NCBI GenBank assembly: GCA_036268995.1
Contig: DATATB010000117.1
Location: forward strand, 1 to 64,000
From: DATATB01 sp036268995
GTDB lineage: Bacteria; Planctomycetota; Planctomycetia; Pirellulales; PNKZ01
Direction of reading: 5' to 3'
DNA length: 64,000 nucleotides
Of the stretch, positions 8,243-17,322 are shown in pieces (positions within the stretch are counted from its first letter, which is position 1; each line of letters starts with the position of its first letter). Under the pieces are notes generated by a model. That model was given only the letters and a program-made list of their open reading frames with translations, searched no databases and was not told the DNA's origin. Both the position numbers and the translations under genes were made by a program.

Positions 8243-9713
8243 GGGCCGGACCGATCCGCGCACCCGAGGCGCGAACGGCGCGTGCCGGCGGCTTGCGCCG
8301 CGCGGTGGGCGGCGGCGTCTGGCGGCGCTCGACAGGCATGCGGCCTGCGAGGATCTCTTGGGCGGCACGCTGCCGCGACGAGATGCCCGGCTGCGGGATC
8401 AGGCCGCCTAGCAGGATCAAGAAGGCCAGCGTCAGCACGGCGATCCGTTCCCGCAGCCCGATGCCCAGCGAGACCGTGGACACGTGCCGGGCTCCGGTGA
8501 ACAGCCGGAAGTAGGCTCGAAGCACGGCGATGCCATTGAGCGCGGCCGCTGCCACCACGGCGACGCCGACCGAAGGATTCGCCTCGATCGCGCCGTCGAC
8601 CAGCAGCTCGGTCGAGATAAAGCCGATCGTGGCCGGAAAACCGACGCTGGCCAGGCCGGTCAGCAGGAAGCAGACGGCCAACGTGGGTGAGTGCTCGTAT
8701 AGCCCGTGGTAGTCGGTCAGCGAAAGGCGTCCGAAGCGTGATTCCAATGCCCGCAACGAGAGGCCGAAGCCGCCGACCGCCAGGATGACCGACAGCCACA
8801 GACTGAGCGCGCCGGTGAGCGACAAGTCGTTGTGCAGTTCCAGGCCCACGAGCACGAGCGATGCATGGCTCAAGAACAAGTGGGCGAAGAATCGCCGGGT
8901 TTCGCGTTGAATCGTCGCCATGCCGGCGGCGTAGACGGCCGTGGCCAGCGAGATCAGGCCGATGCTGGTTAACATCCAGTCGTCGGCGATCGGCAAAACC
9001 AGCCGCACCGCGGCATACACGCCGCTGAGCGGGATGACATACAGCAGCGTGATGCCCAGCGACGCGTGCTCGAACCAGTCCGTCAGCCAGCAATGCACCG
9101 GCACGGTGCCGCAGCGGATGAGAATCGCGGCCAACAGCGGCACCGTGGCCCACCAGGGCGCGTGGGTCGAGTCGGCCAACGACGATTCGACGGCGGCCCA
9201 ACCGCCGACCAGCAAGACCGCGAACGCCAGCATGTGCAGCAGGTAGACGCGCGTCGGCCGGCCCCGGTTGACAAGTTCCACGTACGGCGGCACGGTGCCC
9301 ACGATCAGCAGCACAATCAGTGGCCAGGGCTCTTTGCAACTGAAGGTGGCCAGCCGCGTCGCTTCGGCCGCCAGCGACCACGAGAACGAAAACCGCCGCA
9401 TGTGGGTTCGCGCCGTGGCCAGCGCCGTCAGAAAGTGCAACAAGGCCACGAGCGGGATCAGCGGCGCATTGAGATCGTCCAAGGCAAATAATTGCCGGCC
9501 GAAAAGCCAAGGCTGTACGCTCCAGCGATCAAGCGACGAGATGCCCAGATCGAAGCCGATCCAGGCCAGCACCGAGCAGGCGAATGACAGACCGGTCAGC
9601 GCCAGGCCCCAGCGATAGGCCCGCTCCGGGTCGCGCAGGCGGCTCACCAGCGGCGAGCCGACCAACGACACGATCATTGCCAACTCGAGCCAGGGTAGCT
9701 GCCAGGCGTTCAT
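8235..9713 (-). CDS. NuoM-like proton-antiporter subunit, second membrane subunit of a DAB-like complex
   Basis: The 492-residue polytopic protein belongs to the NuoL/M/N (PF00361) antiporter group. The segment around residues 190-215 (LLAAILIRCGTVPVHCWLTDWFEH) aligns with the TM7 block of NuoM, but the usual proton-channel Lys is Arg200. The TM5 region has a Lys127-Glu128 pair in place of a single Glu. 'IQRETRRFFAHLFLSHASL' matches the later conserved block. A soluble Arg/Pro-rich tail of about 50 residues ends the protein. Its ATGA start overlaps the stop of the NuoL-like gene, implying translational coupling. It probably works with DabA and the NuoL-like subunit in a cation-driven complex. 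The pairing is inferred from the operon. Confidence 0.8.
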   Translation of the reverse strand: MNAWQLPWLELAMIVSLVGSPLVSRLRDPERAYRWGLALTGLSFACSVLAWIGFDLGISSLDRWSVQPWLFGRQLFALDDLNAPLIPLVALLHFLTALATARTHMRRFSFSWSLAAEATRLATFSCKEPWPLIVLLIVGTVPPYVELVNRGRPTRVYLLHMLAFAVLLVGGWAAVESSLADSTHAPWWATVPLLAAILIRCGTVPVHCWLTDWFEHASLGITLLYVIPLSGVYAAVRLVLPIADDWMLTSIGLISLATAVYAAGMATIQRETRRFFAHLFLSHASLVLVGLELHNDLSLTGALSLWLSVILAVGGFGLSLRALESRFGRLSLTDYHGLYEHSPTLAVCFLLTGLASVGFPATIGFISTELLVDGAIEANPSVGVAVVAAAALNGIAVLRAYFRLFTGARHVSTVSLGIGLRERIAVLTLAFLILLGGLIPQPGISSRQRAAQEILAGRMPVERRQTPPPTARRKPPARAVRASGARIGPALT

Positions 9714-11095
9714 GTAAGTTCTTCAATCGTGACGAAGTGCGGCTTGACCTGGTCGGACTCACGCGACGCTTCGCCGGCGAGGAAGTCGGTCCAACGGCGT
9801 TCCAGCGCATCGCATCGCTGGAGCACTTTGACCAGCGGCATGACGGTGTAGTCCAGCAGCAGGGCATCCAGATAGCCGCGCTCCAGGGCCCAGCGGTAGA
9901 TCCACGCGTGCCGGCCGCCGACCAGGCGGCTCCAAGGCGAATCGGTGCGCGGCAGCCGCTCGCCGATCGCGTTCTCCAGCGTGCGGTAGTCCCGCAACAA
10001 CGTGGGTGCCCGCACAAATTGCAGCGTCCGCAGGCAAGCATGCCCCAGCAGATGGATCAAGGCAATGTAGCGCAGCCCCAGGCCGATTTCGGCCACGATG
10101 ATGCCCACCTGCGACAACGAGGCGAAGCTGAGCGCCGATTTAATGTCCGTTTGCACGCTGGAGGCCAGGTACGCGGACACGGCCGTCGCCAGCCCCACGA
10201 TCACCACGATCGCGCACAGCAACAGCGAACGTTCGAGCAGTGGGCTGACCCGCAACAGCAGGAACGCGCCCAGATGCACCGACAACGCGCCGTAGAACAC
10301 GGCGCTCGAGGGGGTCGGTCCCTCCATGGCCCGTGGCAGCCAGCCGGAAAACGGCACCAGCGCCGATTTGCCGGCCGCGGCCACCAGCAAGAGCAAACCC
10401 ACGACGAAGGCGTCGTGGACGGCGATGGTCGAGTACTCGTCGGGCCAGAGTCCGTGGCCCAGCAACTGGTCGAAATCGCCTTCTCCGGTCAAGCGGTGCA
10501 TGGCCACGGCGGCCAGGAGCAGCGCGGCGTCGGAGAAGCGATAGACGACCCACACCCACAGCCCGTTGCGCGCCGGCGCGGCACGTTCCTGGAAAAAAGC
10601 CACCAGCAGTGCGGAGGACAGGCCGACGAATTCCCAGCCGGCGAACAGCGTCTCCACGGTCCCGGCCAGCGACGTGAGGATCATGCCCAGCAAGAAGATC
10701 GCGTACAACACGAAGAACCGATCGAAGCCCCGCTCGCGGTGCATGTAACGGCTGGCAAATGCGCCGATCGTGCCCGACAGCATGTACGACAAGATCGCAA
10801 ACGGCACCGACAGCCGATCGAAGACGAACTTGAACGAAAAGTGATAGCCGGGAATCGCCACCCAATCGCCCAATTCGATGGCAATGTGCCGATTGTCGGT
10901 GCAGAGCATGATTGCCAACACGACGAGCGCTGCCAGCAGGCCGAAGACAATCGCGGCGGACACCAACCGCGTCGTGGTCTCCTCGGCCAGCTTCAGGCTC
11001 AGCAGCGCCGAAACTCCTAGCACGATCGTCAACACCGCCGGGCTGACAACGACGACCAGGCCCAAGAACTTGATCCATGTCTCGAAGTCGGGCAT
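9710..11095 (-). CDS. dabB: NuoL/DabB-like proton-antiporter subunit
   Basis: The 461-residue polytopic protein has all the marks of a NuoL-type antiporter. Glu155 is in FAGWEFVGLSS (TM5), Lys243 in AAAGKSALVPFSGWLP (TM7), AMEGPTPSSAV follows, and Lys319 is in SVQTDIKSALSFASLSQVG. The last 100 residues are not membrane-like and resemble the tail of DabB proteins. DabB is the membrane partner that energises DabA in inorganic carbon uptake (DAB) complexes. It lies 58 bases downstream of the DabA gene and overlaps the next antiporter-like gene. Respiratory complex I is unlikely because no other Nuo gene is nearby. The symbol is assigned by partner and family. Confidence 0.82.
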   Translation of the reverse strand: MPDFETWIKFLGLVVVVSPAVLTIVLGVSALLSLKLAEETTTRLVSAAIVFGLLAALVVLAIMLCTDNRHIAIELGDWVAIPGYHFSFKFVFDRLSVPFAILSYMLSGTIGAFASRYMHRERGFDRFFVLYAIFLLGMILTSLAGTVETLFAGWEFVGLSSALLVAFFQERAAPARNGLWVWVVYRFSDAALLLAAVAMHRLTGEGDFDQLLGHGLWPDEYSTIAVHDAFVVGLLLLVAAAGKSALVPFSGWLPRAMEGPTPSSAVFYGALSVHLGAFLLLRVSPLLERSLLLCAIVVIVGLATAVSAYLASSVQTDIKSALSFASLSQVGIIVAEIGLGLRYIALIHLLGHACLRTLQFVRAPTLLRDYRTLENAIGERLPRTDSPWSRLVGGRHAWIYRWALERGYLDALLLDYTVMPLVKVLQRCDALERRWTDFLAGEASRESDQVKPHFVTIEELT

Positions 11096-11153
11096 CGCTC
11101 GTGTTCTTTTCGAAGTTGGAAACGACCTGGAATTTTCGCCGGCCTATCGGCAC

Positions 11154-14100
11154 TTACCGCGATTCGATCTCGGCAAACTCCAGGTGATCGCGCCAGCCAC
11201 GATACCAGTCGGCCGACGAAGCCGCCTGGGGCAGCACCGTCGACTGCGGCTCGTAGGGCCGGAACTGGCCGTTTTGATAGACGGAAATCGCGCGCGTCTC
11301 GGGATCAATCAGCGTCAGCAGCACCCAGCCATTGCGGCTCAAGCGGGCGATCATCTCGTTGCGGTCCATGACCGACTGCATGCGCTCGGCAGTCGTCTCC
11401 AGAACGAATAACGAACGGACCGGCTCGTGGATTTCGACCATCTGCCACGGCAGCCCAGTGCGCAGGTCGCTCGCCGCGCCGTCCATCACGCCCAACAGGG
11501 CGGCCAGGTTGTGCGGCAGTTTCGTGCCGCAGCCGAAGCCGGTGTTGTCGACGTACGAAAAGTAGTATTCCAGGTTGATGCCTGAACAGACCGGAAACAC
11601 GGCTCCCAGCAGCCGCATCAGGATCGTGCAGTTAGCATCGTCCTGCGTCGGATCGTAGGACGCCAGAAACGCACGGCGATCCAAGAACAGTCCGCGCGTC
11701 CACTCCCGCCGGCCGACGATCGTAATGGCGTTGGTGGCGTGTCCAAATTCAGGCCGTGTTTCGGCCAAGTCTTCGGCCCGCTGTTCCACGTGCTCGAGCG
11801 CCGCCGCAAACGACAGCGTCAGCGGCGCCGACATAAACCGACGGCAGCGCTCGTGGGCGTTGCGAGCGCGGGTCTGGTCGAGGGCCTCGCGCGCGTATGC
11901 AAAGTCGGCGGCGTGCGACGCTGGGATGCGATCCAGGTCGGCGAAAGTCACTGAGTCGTCGCAAGTGTTGTGGTATCCGCCGACGAACACGGTGTCGTCC
12001 GGCACGATCAGCCCGTCGCCGGCGAGCCGCTGGCGAACGCGCGGATCGTTGAGCACCTGCGCCATGGCGCGGGCATTGGGGCCGCCGGGGGAACCGCCGC
12101 AGGCGCCGCAGTCGTGCGCCGACTCATGCGGATTATTGAGGCTCGCGGAGCCGTGACCGAGCAGGACCACCAGCCGGGCGAAACCGCTGGTCAATCCAAT
12201 GTCGCGCAGCAATCGCCCGCCGGCATCGGTCATTTCGTCGAGGTTATAGCCCACGTGGCCGTTTTCGCTGCCGGGGGTCGGCTGGCTGCGTTCCAGCCGC
12301 AGCCGGGTGGCGACCGGCACCTGCACGATGCGGCCGAAGAGTTGCCGAATTTGAGCGGTCAGCCGCGGAAATAAGATGCGGGCCACCAGGGGGAACGAAG
12401 CCAGCACGCCGACCAACCCGGTGAGCACGGCGCCTCCGGCGAACGTGCGGCTGCCGACGTGAATGCGGTGCGAGGCCGTGCCCAGCGCGCGGCGCGTGCG
12501 CGTCCGGCGGCGAAAGATCTCCTCGGCGTCGTCGGCGACTTCTTCGGTTACCCAATGCTGCGGGCGCATCACGGCTGGACACAGCGGCACAAAATGCGCC
12601 TCGGCCGCTCCCCGGTAGTACATGGCCACGTTATAAAAGCCGGCCGCTCCGAACGTCTCGACGTCCGGGGCAATTTCTTCCAGGTGCCGGCGGAACGACT
12701 CTTCACGCTCGTCGAGGCAGCAGCTCACTTGAAAGCGCGGCGCCGCCGGCCGGCCGGTCTTGCGCCGGGCGTGCAAGGTAATGGCGTCGAGCGTCTGCGT
12801 CGTAAACCGCTTCTCGTAAGCCAAATGGAAGATTCGCCGCCGCTCCAAGCCATTGAAAGTTTCGATCTCGCGGACGATCGTCGCCCACTGGTCAAGGTCG
12901 AGCCGGTACAGCACGTCGGGCGACAGCCCCACGATCTGCGCCAACTGAAACACCTGGAATGCTCGCTGCTCGACGCTCGGCGGCCAATGTTTTTCCAGCC
13001 GCGGCCGGAACGCGGCGCGCATCTGGTTCAGCGGCCCGCGATACTCCAGGTTCTCGCGAGCGACGTGGGCCACGGCGAAGCGGTCGAGGATCAGCCGCAC
13101 GGCGACAAAATCGATCATGCTGCCCGGCGGCACCGGCAACACCGCGCGATCGCCGCGCAGTTCGATCTGCGCCACCATGCCGGCCCAGCCGCGCAGGGCC
13201 AAGAGCGTGTCGGCCATGAACGCGTCCCATTCGTCGGGGCCGACGCCCAACTGTTCGAGCGACTCGCGGATCGATTCCAGCGGCCCGATGTTCTGGTCTT
13301 CCAACCGCGCCAGCTCACGCTGGAGTCCGCGCAACCAGCGGTCGGGCGGTCCGCCCGCCTGGCGATAGAGTTTGCAAAAAGACCGATAAAAACCCGCTTC
13401 GCGCCAGGGCAATGGCCAATGCGCGAGTCCCTGGTCCAGAAACGCGGCCGTCAGCGGAATGAGCTTCGAGTGCACCAGCCAATCGGCATCGACGCCGGTC
13501 GCCTCGAACAGCAAATCGCGATGCCGGCGGCTGGGCGTGGGCGGCATCGTGAACTGGGGCAGCTCACGCACGCCCTCGCAGCACACGCGCCACAGAGCCT
13601 GCAGCGCAAAGCCCTCCCACTCTTCTTCGCTCCACTCTTCCATAGCCGACTCGCCGAAGCGGTCGATCAGTTCGGCCAGGCTGTCCGACACGCCGCCGTG
13701 CTCGCACTGCTGGTCGGAGCGGCCGGCGGCCGACTCGGCGCCGCGGCGGAGATCCCGCATCACCCAATGACGCGTCTCCGAAATCAGCCGGGCACGGACG
13801 GCCGACGAGGCTTCGGGCCGCACGCGCCGCATGGCATTGGCCTCGGCCACGTACCACACCAACTCGACGGTCGGCCCCGTGAGCAGCGGATACTGCAGCA
13901 TCGCCAGCCGCAGATCGAGCCGCGTCTCGAAACAAGGCAACGGCTCCCAGGCATCGGCGCCCAAGTCCTGTTCGAGCACGGACTGCAAATCGGCAAAGCG
14001 AATCCGCCCGCGCCGCAGGGCATCGCGGTAGCGATCTTCCGAGAGGTACGGATGGCAGCCGAAAATATGGCCGCCCTGCTTGACCGCCTCAGTGAATTCC

Positions 14101-14267
14101 AGGTCTTCCAGCGCGTGCAGCGTGTTGTGATGGATGAAGACCGTGATCGGGCCTTGCGCCGGCAGCAGGTGCGCGGCATGCTCGATGCACTGGGCCAGTT
14201 CGCGGAGCCGCACGTCGCCAATGTCCGGCTGCATGGTGCCAGCCTGCTGAGTACTCGACGCGTTCAT
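11154..14267 (-). CDS. dabA: DabA-type inorganic carbon transporter subunit (UPF0753/DUF2309)
   Basis: The 1037-residue soluble protein belongs to the DUF2309/DabA family, whose beta-carbonic-anhydrase-like zinc site hydrates CO2 to bicarbonate when coupled to DabB. The predicted zinc ligands are Cys517 and Asp519 (CCLDERE), His705 (LLGHGS) and Cys720 (HDCGACGG). Their 2- and 15-residue spacings equal those of the characterised Halothiobacillus protein. The N terminus carries the family block 'VFIHHNTLHALEDLEF'. A CAGGGGG ribosome binding site lies just before the ATG. The gene is 35 bases after pntB and upstream of two antiporter subunits, the reverse of the common dabB-dabA order. Function as a CO2 or other cation-coupled enzyme is inferred from family. 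Confidence 0.9.
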   Translation of the reverse strand: MNASSTQQAGTMQPDIGDVRLRELAQCIEHAAHLLPAQGPITVFIHHNTLHALEDLEFTEAVKQGGHIFGCHPYLSEDRYRDALRRGRIRFADLQSVLEQDLGADAWEPLPCFETRLDLRLAMLQYPLLTGPTVELVWYVAEANAMRRVRPEASSAVRARLISETRHWVMRDLRRGAESAAGRSDQQCEHGGVSDSLAELIDRFGESAMEEWSEEEWEGFALQALWRVCCEGVRELPQFTMPPTPSRRHRDLLFEATGVDADWLVHSKLIPLTAAFLDQGLAHWPLPWREAGFYRSFCKLYRQAGGPPDRWLRGLQRELARLEDQNIGPLESIRESLEQLGVGPDEWDAFMADTLLALRGWAGMVAQIELRGDRAVLPVPPGSMIDFVAVRLILDRFAVAHVARENLEYRGPLNQMRAAFRPRLEKHWPPSVEQRAFQVFQLAQIVGLSPDVLYRLDLDQWATIVREIETFNGLERRRIFHLAYEKRFTTQTLDAITLHARRKTGRPAAPRFQVSCCLDEREESFRRHLEEIAPDVETFGAAGFYNVAMYYRGAAEAHFVPLCPAVMRPQHWVTEEVADDAEEIFRRRTRTRRALGTASHRIHVGSRTFAGGAVLTGLVGVLASFPLVARILFPRLTAQIRQLFGRIVQVPVATRLRLERSQPTPGSENGHVGYNLDEMTDAGGRLLRDIGLTSGFARLVVLLGHGSASLNNPHESAHDCGACGGSPGGPNARAMAQVLNDPRVRQRLAGDGLIVPDDTVFVGGYHNTCDDSVTFADLDRIPASHAADFAYAREALDQTRARNAHERCRRFMSAPLTLSFAAALEHVEQRAEDLAETRPEFGHATNAITIVGRREWTRGLFLDRRAFLASYDPTQDDANCTILMRLLGAVFPVCSGINLEYYFSYVDNTGFGCGTKLPHNLAALLGVMDGAASDLRTGLPWQMVEIHEPVRSLFVLETTAERMQSVMDRNEMIARLSRNGWVLLTLIDPETRAISVYQNGQFRPYEPQSTVLPQAASSADWYRGWRDHLEFAEIESR

Positions 14268-14302
14268 GCCCCCTGCGATTGCAGTCCCCGGGGTGCCGAA
14301 GA

Positions 14303-15724
14303 TTAAAGATTCTTAATCTCTGCCACCAATTGCCCGAGCGAAGCCTTGGCGTCGCCAAACAGCATGGCCGTGTTCGGCTGATAAAACAGCTCGTTCTCAA
14401 TCCCGGCGAAGCCCGGGTTCATGCTGCGCTTGAGCACGATCACGCGTTTGGCCTGATCGACGTTCAGAATCGGCATGCCGTGAATGGGGCTGGACGGATC
14501 GTTGCGCGCCGCCGGATTCACCACGTCGTTGGCGCCGATCACCAAGGCCACGTCGGCCCGGTTGAACTCGTGGTTGATCTCGTCCATGTCGTACAGCCGG
14601 TCGTAGGGCACGTTGGCCTCGGCCAGCAGCACGTTCATGTGCCCCGGCATGCGTCCGGCGACGGGATGGATGGCATATTTGACTTCGCCGCCCCGCTTCT
14701 CGATCAACTCGGCCAGCTCGCGCACCTGGTGCTGCGCCTGCGCCACGGCCATGCCGTAGCCCGGCACCACGATCACGCTGCGAGCGTAGGCCAATTGCAT
14801 GGCGGCATCTTCGGCCGTGAGCGATTGCACCGACAAGCCGGCCGACGAAGCGGTCGTCGCGGCCGTGGCCTCGCCGCCGCCAAAGGCGCCGAACAGCACG
14901 TTCGAGAACGAGCGGTTCATGGCCTTGCTCATCAGGATCGAGAGCAAAAATCCGCTGGCGCCATCCAGGGCGCCGGCGATGATCAGCACGTTGTTGCCGA
15001 TGGCAAAACCCGTGGCCGACGAGGCCAACCCGGCGTAGGAATTCAGCAGCGAAATCACGACCGGCATGTCGGCCCCGCCGATGGGCAGCACGATCAGCAC
15101 GCCCACGGCCAGCCCGACCAGCACCATCAGATAGAACGCCGCTTGCGCGCCGGGATTGATGATCAGAAAAACAAACAGGATGAAGGCCAGTACAAACAGG
15201 CCGATATTCGACTGGTTCTGGAACTTGTAGGTCATGGGCCGGCTGGGAACAAAGCCCTGCAGCTTGCCGAAGGCCATGAAGCTGCCGGTGATCGTCAGCG
15301 AGCCGAACATGACCTCGAAACCCAGCGCGGCCATTTCTTCGCCGCTCAAATGCACGGGGTGATATTGGGCGATGCCCACTTGCAGCACGCGATCGTGATA
15401 TTCGGCGATGCCCACGAGCGTGGCTGCCAGCGCGCCGAAGGCATGGCTGATGGCGGTTCGCTGCGGAATGGCGGTCATCGGCATCCAGATCGAGATGGCT
15501 GCGCCCACGATCGAGCCGACAACCAGGCCGATGATGATCCACGTGGGCGTGACGATATCATGGTGCAGCAGCGTGCCGAGGATGGCCACCAGCATGCCCA
15601 CCGCGGCGTACTGCATGCCGCGCCGGGCACGATCCGGCCGGGTGAGGCCGCGAATGCCGAGAATAAAGAGCACGGAGGCCGCCAGGTAGGCCGCCTGGAT
15701 CAGGTACTCGATGGATCCCTGCAT
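14303..15724 (-). CDS. pntB: NAD(P) transhydrogenase subunit beta
   Basis: The 473-residue protein (E. coli PntB has 462) has about nine N-terminal membrane helices to residue ~265 and a C-terminal NADP(H)-binding domain. That domain shows VVPGYGMAVAQAQHQV, HPVAGRMPGHMNVLLAEA, GANDVVNPAARNDPSSPI and MNPGFAGIENELF, all signature blocks of PntB. The enzyme transfers hydride between NADH and NADP+ using the proton gradient. It starts 2 bases after the stop of the PntAB-like gene and is followed 35 bases later by dabA on the same strand. It needs the NAD-binding alpha subunit, which is not in the window. Confidence 0.95.
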   Translation of the reverse strand: MQGSIEYLIQAAYLAASVLFILGIRGLTRPDRARRGMQYAAVGMLVAILGTLLHHDIVTPTWIIIGLVVGSIVGAAISIWMPMTAIPQRTAISHAFGALAATLVGIAEYHDRVLQVGIAQYHPVHLSGEEMAALGFEVMFGSLTITGSFMAFGKLQGFVPSRPMTYKFQNQSNIGLFVLAFILFVFLIINPGAQAAFYLMVLVGLAVGVLIVLPIGGADMPVVISLLNSYAGLASSATGFAIGNNVLIIAGALDGASGFLLSILMSKAMNRSFSNVLFGAFGGGEATAATTASSAGLSVQSLTAEDAAMQLAYARSVIVVPGYGMAVAQAQHQVRELAELIEKRGGEVKYAIHPVAGRMPGHMNVLLAEANVPYDRLYDMDEINHEFNRADVALVIGANDVVNPAARNDPSSPIHGMPILNVDQAKRVIVLKRSMNPGFAGIENELFYQPNTAMLFGDAKASLGQLVAEIKNL

Positions 15725-15726
15725 CG

Positions 15727-16026
15727 TTATTTTCCGTCCTGGCGCTTGAACATCTTTAGCATGCGGTCGGTAATCATGAACCCGCCCACGACGTTGATCG
15801 TGGCGGCCGTGACGGCCACCATGCCCAAAAACGTGCTGATGCCGCTGAAATGTCCGCCGGCCACGACCAGCGAGCCGACCAGCGAGATGCCCGAAATGGC
15901 ATTGGTCGCCGACATGAGCGGCGTGTGCAGCAGCGGCGGCACCCGCGTGATGAGCTGAAATCCCAAGAACCCGGCCAGCACGAAAACGTACAACTCGAGG
16001 ACCGTGGTCATGGCTTCAGTAGACAT
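15727..16026 (-). CDS. pntAB: NAD(P) transhydrogenase subunit alpha, membrane part (PntAB/PntA2)
   Basis: The 99-residue product has three to four hydrophobic helices and the PntA membrane-domain blocks FLGFQLITRVPPLLHTPLMS, NAISGISLVGSL and INVVGGFMITDRML. This is the small separate membrane subunit of three-gene transhydrogenases. The start was set at ATG 16026; an ATG at 16011 is also possible, while the far upstream ATG at 16113 encodes a basic non-family leader. The usual partner pntAA, encoding the NAD-binding domain, is not upstream; the next gene (16287) is divergent and unrelated. It is the first gene of the minus-strand run down to 8235. Confidence 0.9.
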   Translation of the reverse strand: MSTEAMTTVLELYVFVLAGFLGFQLITRVPPLLHTPLMSATNAISGISLVGSLVVAGGHFSGISTFLGMVAVTAATINVVGGFMITDRMLKMFKRQDGK

Positions 16027-16286
16027 GGGCGTTCGCTCGCAGGGTCCGGATCTGGCCATTGGGAAGCACGTTGATCGATGCCGAAATGTAATCTTCCCGC
16101 GAAACACTGACAAGTCGCCGCGGCAAGAACGGCCGATGACGTGCGCTCTTCTGCATGCCTCTGTGTCCCTGTGGCTTTCTTTCTTTTTTCCGCAATTTCA
16201 GTCTGTTGCCAACAGCCGCGGGCTGGTTGCATAATTCAGCCGGTTCGGCCGGCTTCGATTTCAGCACAGTTTAAAAGGGCTCGCCC

Positions 16287-17276
16287 ATGAAGGCCGCGTA
16301 CATCGATCAACCAGGTCCTCCGGAAAGCATCGTTTACGGCGATCTGCCCAAGCCGCAGCCGCATGGCGCCGAAGTGCTGGTGCGCGTAGCGGCCGTGGCC
16401 GTCAATCCGATCGACACGTACGTCCGCGCCGGCGCCGTCAAGATGGAACTACCGCGGCCGTTTGTCGTCGGCTGCGATCTGGCCGGCGTGGTCGAGGCCG
16501 GGCCGGCCAGCATGCGCTATCCGGTCGGCACGCGCGTCTGGGGCAGCAACCAGGGCCTGCTGGGCCGGCAAGGCAGCTTTGCCGAATATGCCGCGGTGGA
16601 CGATGCCTGGCTGTATCCCACGCCCGACGGCGTGAGCGACGAGCAGGCCGCGGCCGGCGCGCTGGTCGGCATTACCGCGCACTTGGGCCTGTTCCAGCGA
16701 GCGCGGCTCGAGTCGGGCGAAACGCTATTCGTCAATGGCGGCAGCGGCGGCGTGGGTTCGAGCGTCGTGCAAATGGCCAAGGCCGTCGGTGCTCGCGTGA
16801 TTACCACGGCCGGCTCGCCGGAGAAGGTCCAAGCCTGTCGCGAGCTGGGTGCCGACCTGGCGATCAACTACAAGACCGAAGACGTGGACGCGGCCATCCG
16901 GCAATTCGCGCCCGGCGGCGTGAACGTCTGGTGGGAGACGCTGCGCGAGCCGAATTTCGAGCGCACCGTAGGGCTGCTGCATTTTCGCGGCCGGATGATC
17001 ATCATGGCCGGCCGCGAGGCGCGGCCCACCTTTCCGGTCGGCCCGTTCTACGTGAAGGACTGCGCGCTGCACGGCTTTGCCATGTTCAACGCCCCGCCCG
17101 ACGAGCAGCGCCGCGCCGCCGACGACATCAACATCTGGCTCGCCAGCGGCAAGCTCAAGCCGCGGATCGACCGCGTGCTCCCCCTCTCCGAAACCGCCGC
17201 CGCCCATCGCCTGCAAGAAGCAGCCACCGTTCAAAAGACCGGCACCCTTTCCGGCAAAATCGTGCTCCGGCCGTAG
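16287..17276 (+). CDS. Zinc-free MDR-family NADPH:quinone oxidoreductase
   Basis: The 329-residue protein fits the quinone oxidoreductase branch of the medium-chain dehydrogenase superfamily. The N-terminal GroES-like domain carries 'AVNPIDTYVRAGAV'. The nucleotide-binding domain has NGGSGGVGSSVVQMAKAVG (about residues 151-169) and 'ELGADLAINYK'. The structural zinc Cys cluster of alcohol dehydrogenases is absent. It would reduce quinones or similar electrophiles with NADPH in the cytoplasm. It is divergent from the transhydrogenase operon, which makes NADPH, so a redox link is possible but only inferred. It converges on the NRPS-like gene, with an inverted repeat between the two stops. Confidence 0.9.
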   Translation: MKAAYIDQPGPPESIVYGDLPKPQPHGAEVLVRVAAVAVNPIDTYVRAGAVKMELPRPFVVGCDLAGVVEAGPASMRYPVGTRVWGSNQGLLGRQGSFAEYAAVDDAWLYPTPDGVSDEQAAAGALVGITAHLGLFQRARLESGETLFVNGGSGGVGSSVVQMAKAVGARVITTAGSPEKVQACRELGADLAINYKTEDVDAAIRQFAPGGVNVWWETLREPNFERTVGLLHFRGRMIIMAGREARPTFPVGPFYVKDCALHGFAMFNAPPDEQRRAADDINIWLASGKLKPRIDRVLPLSETAAAHRLQEAATVQKTGTLSGKIVLRP

Positions 17277-17286
17277 TAGTTTGTCC

Positions 17287-17322
17287 AAAGTAACAGGCCA
17301 TACGGAGTGTGCCGGCTACTTT
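17287..17322. repeat. Imperfect inverted repeat between convergent genes
   Basis: The left half AAAGTAACAGGCCATACG and the right half GAGTGTGCCGGCTACTTT are imperfectly complementary. The element lies between the stop codons at 17276 and 17322. It shares the AAAGTA ends and the GGC/GTGTGCC core with the longer repeat at 63562-63668, which is also between convergent genes. Confidence 0.7.

Noticed and set aside
8235..11095. Part of respiratory complex I (nuo operon)
   Set aside because: No other nuo subunit is present, and both antiporter genes follow dabA in a tight operon.
12459..14306. 615-codon frame antisense to dabA
   Set aside because: It is a high-GC shadow frame rich in Arg, Gln and His. 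The opposite strand carries the conserved DabA motifs.
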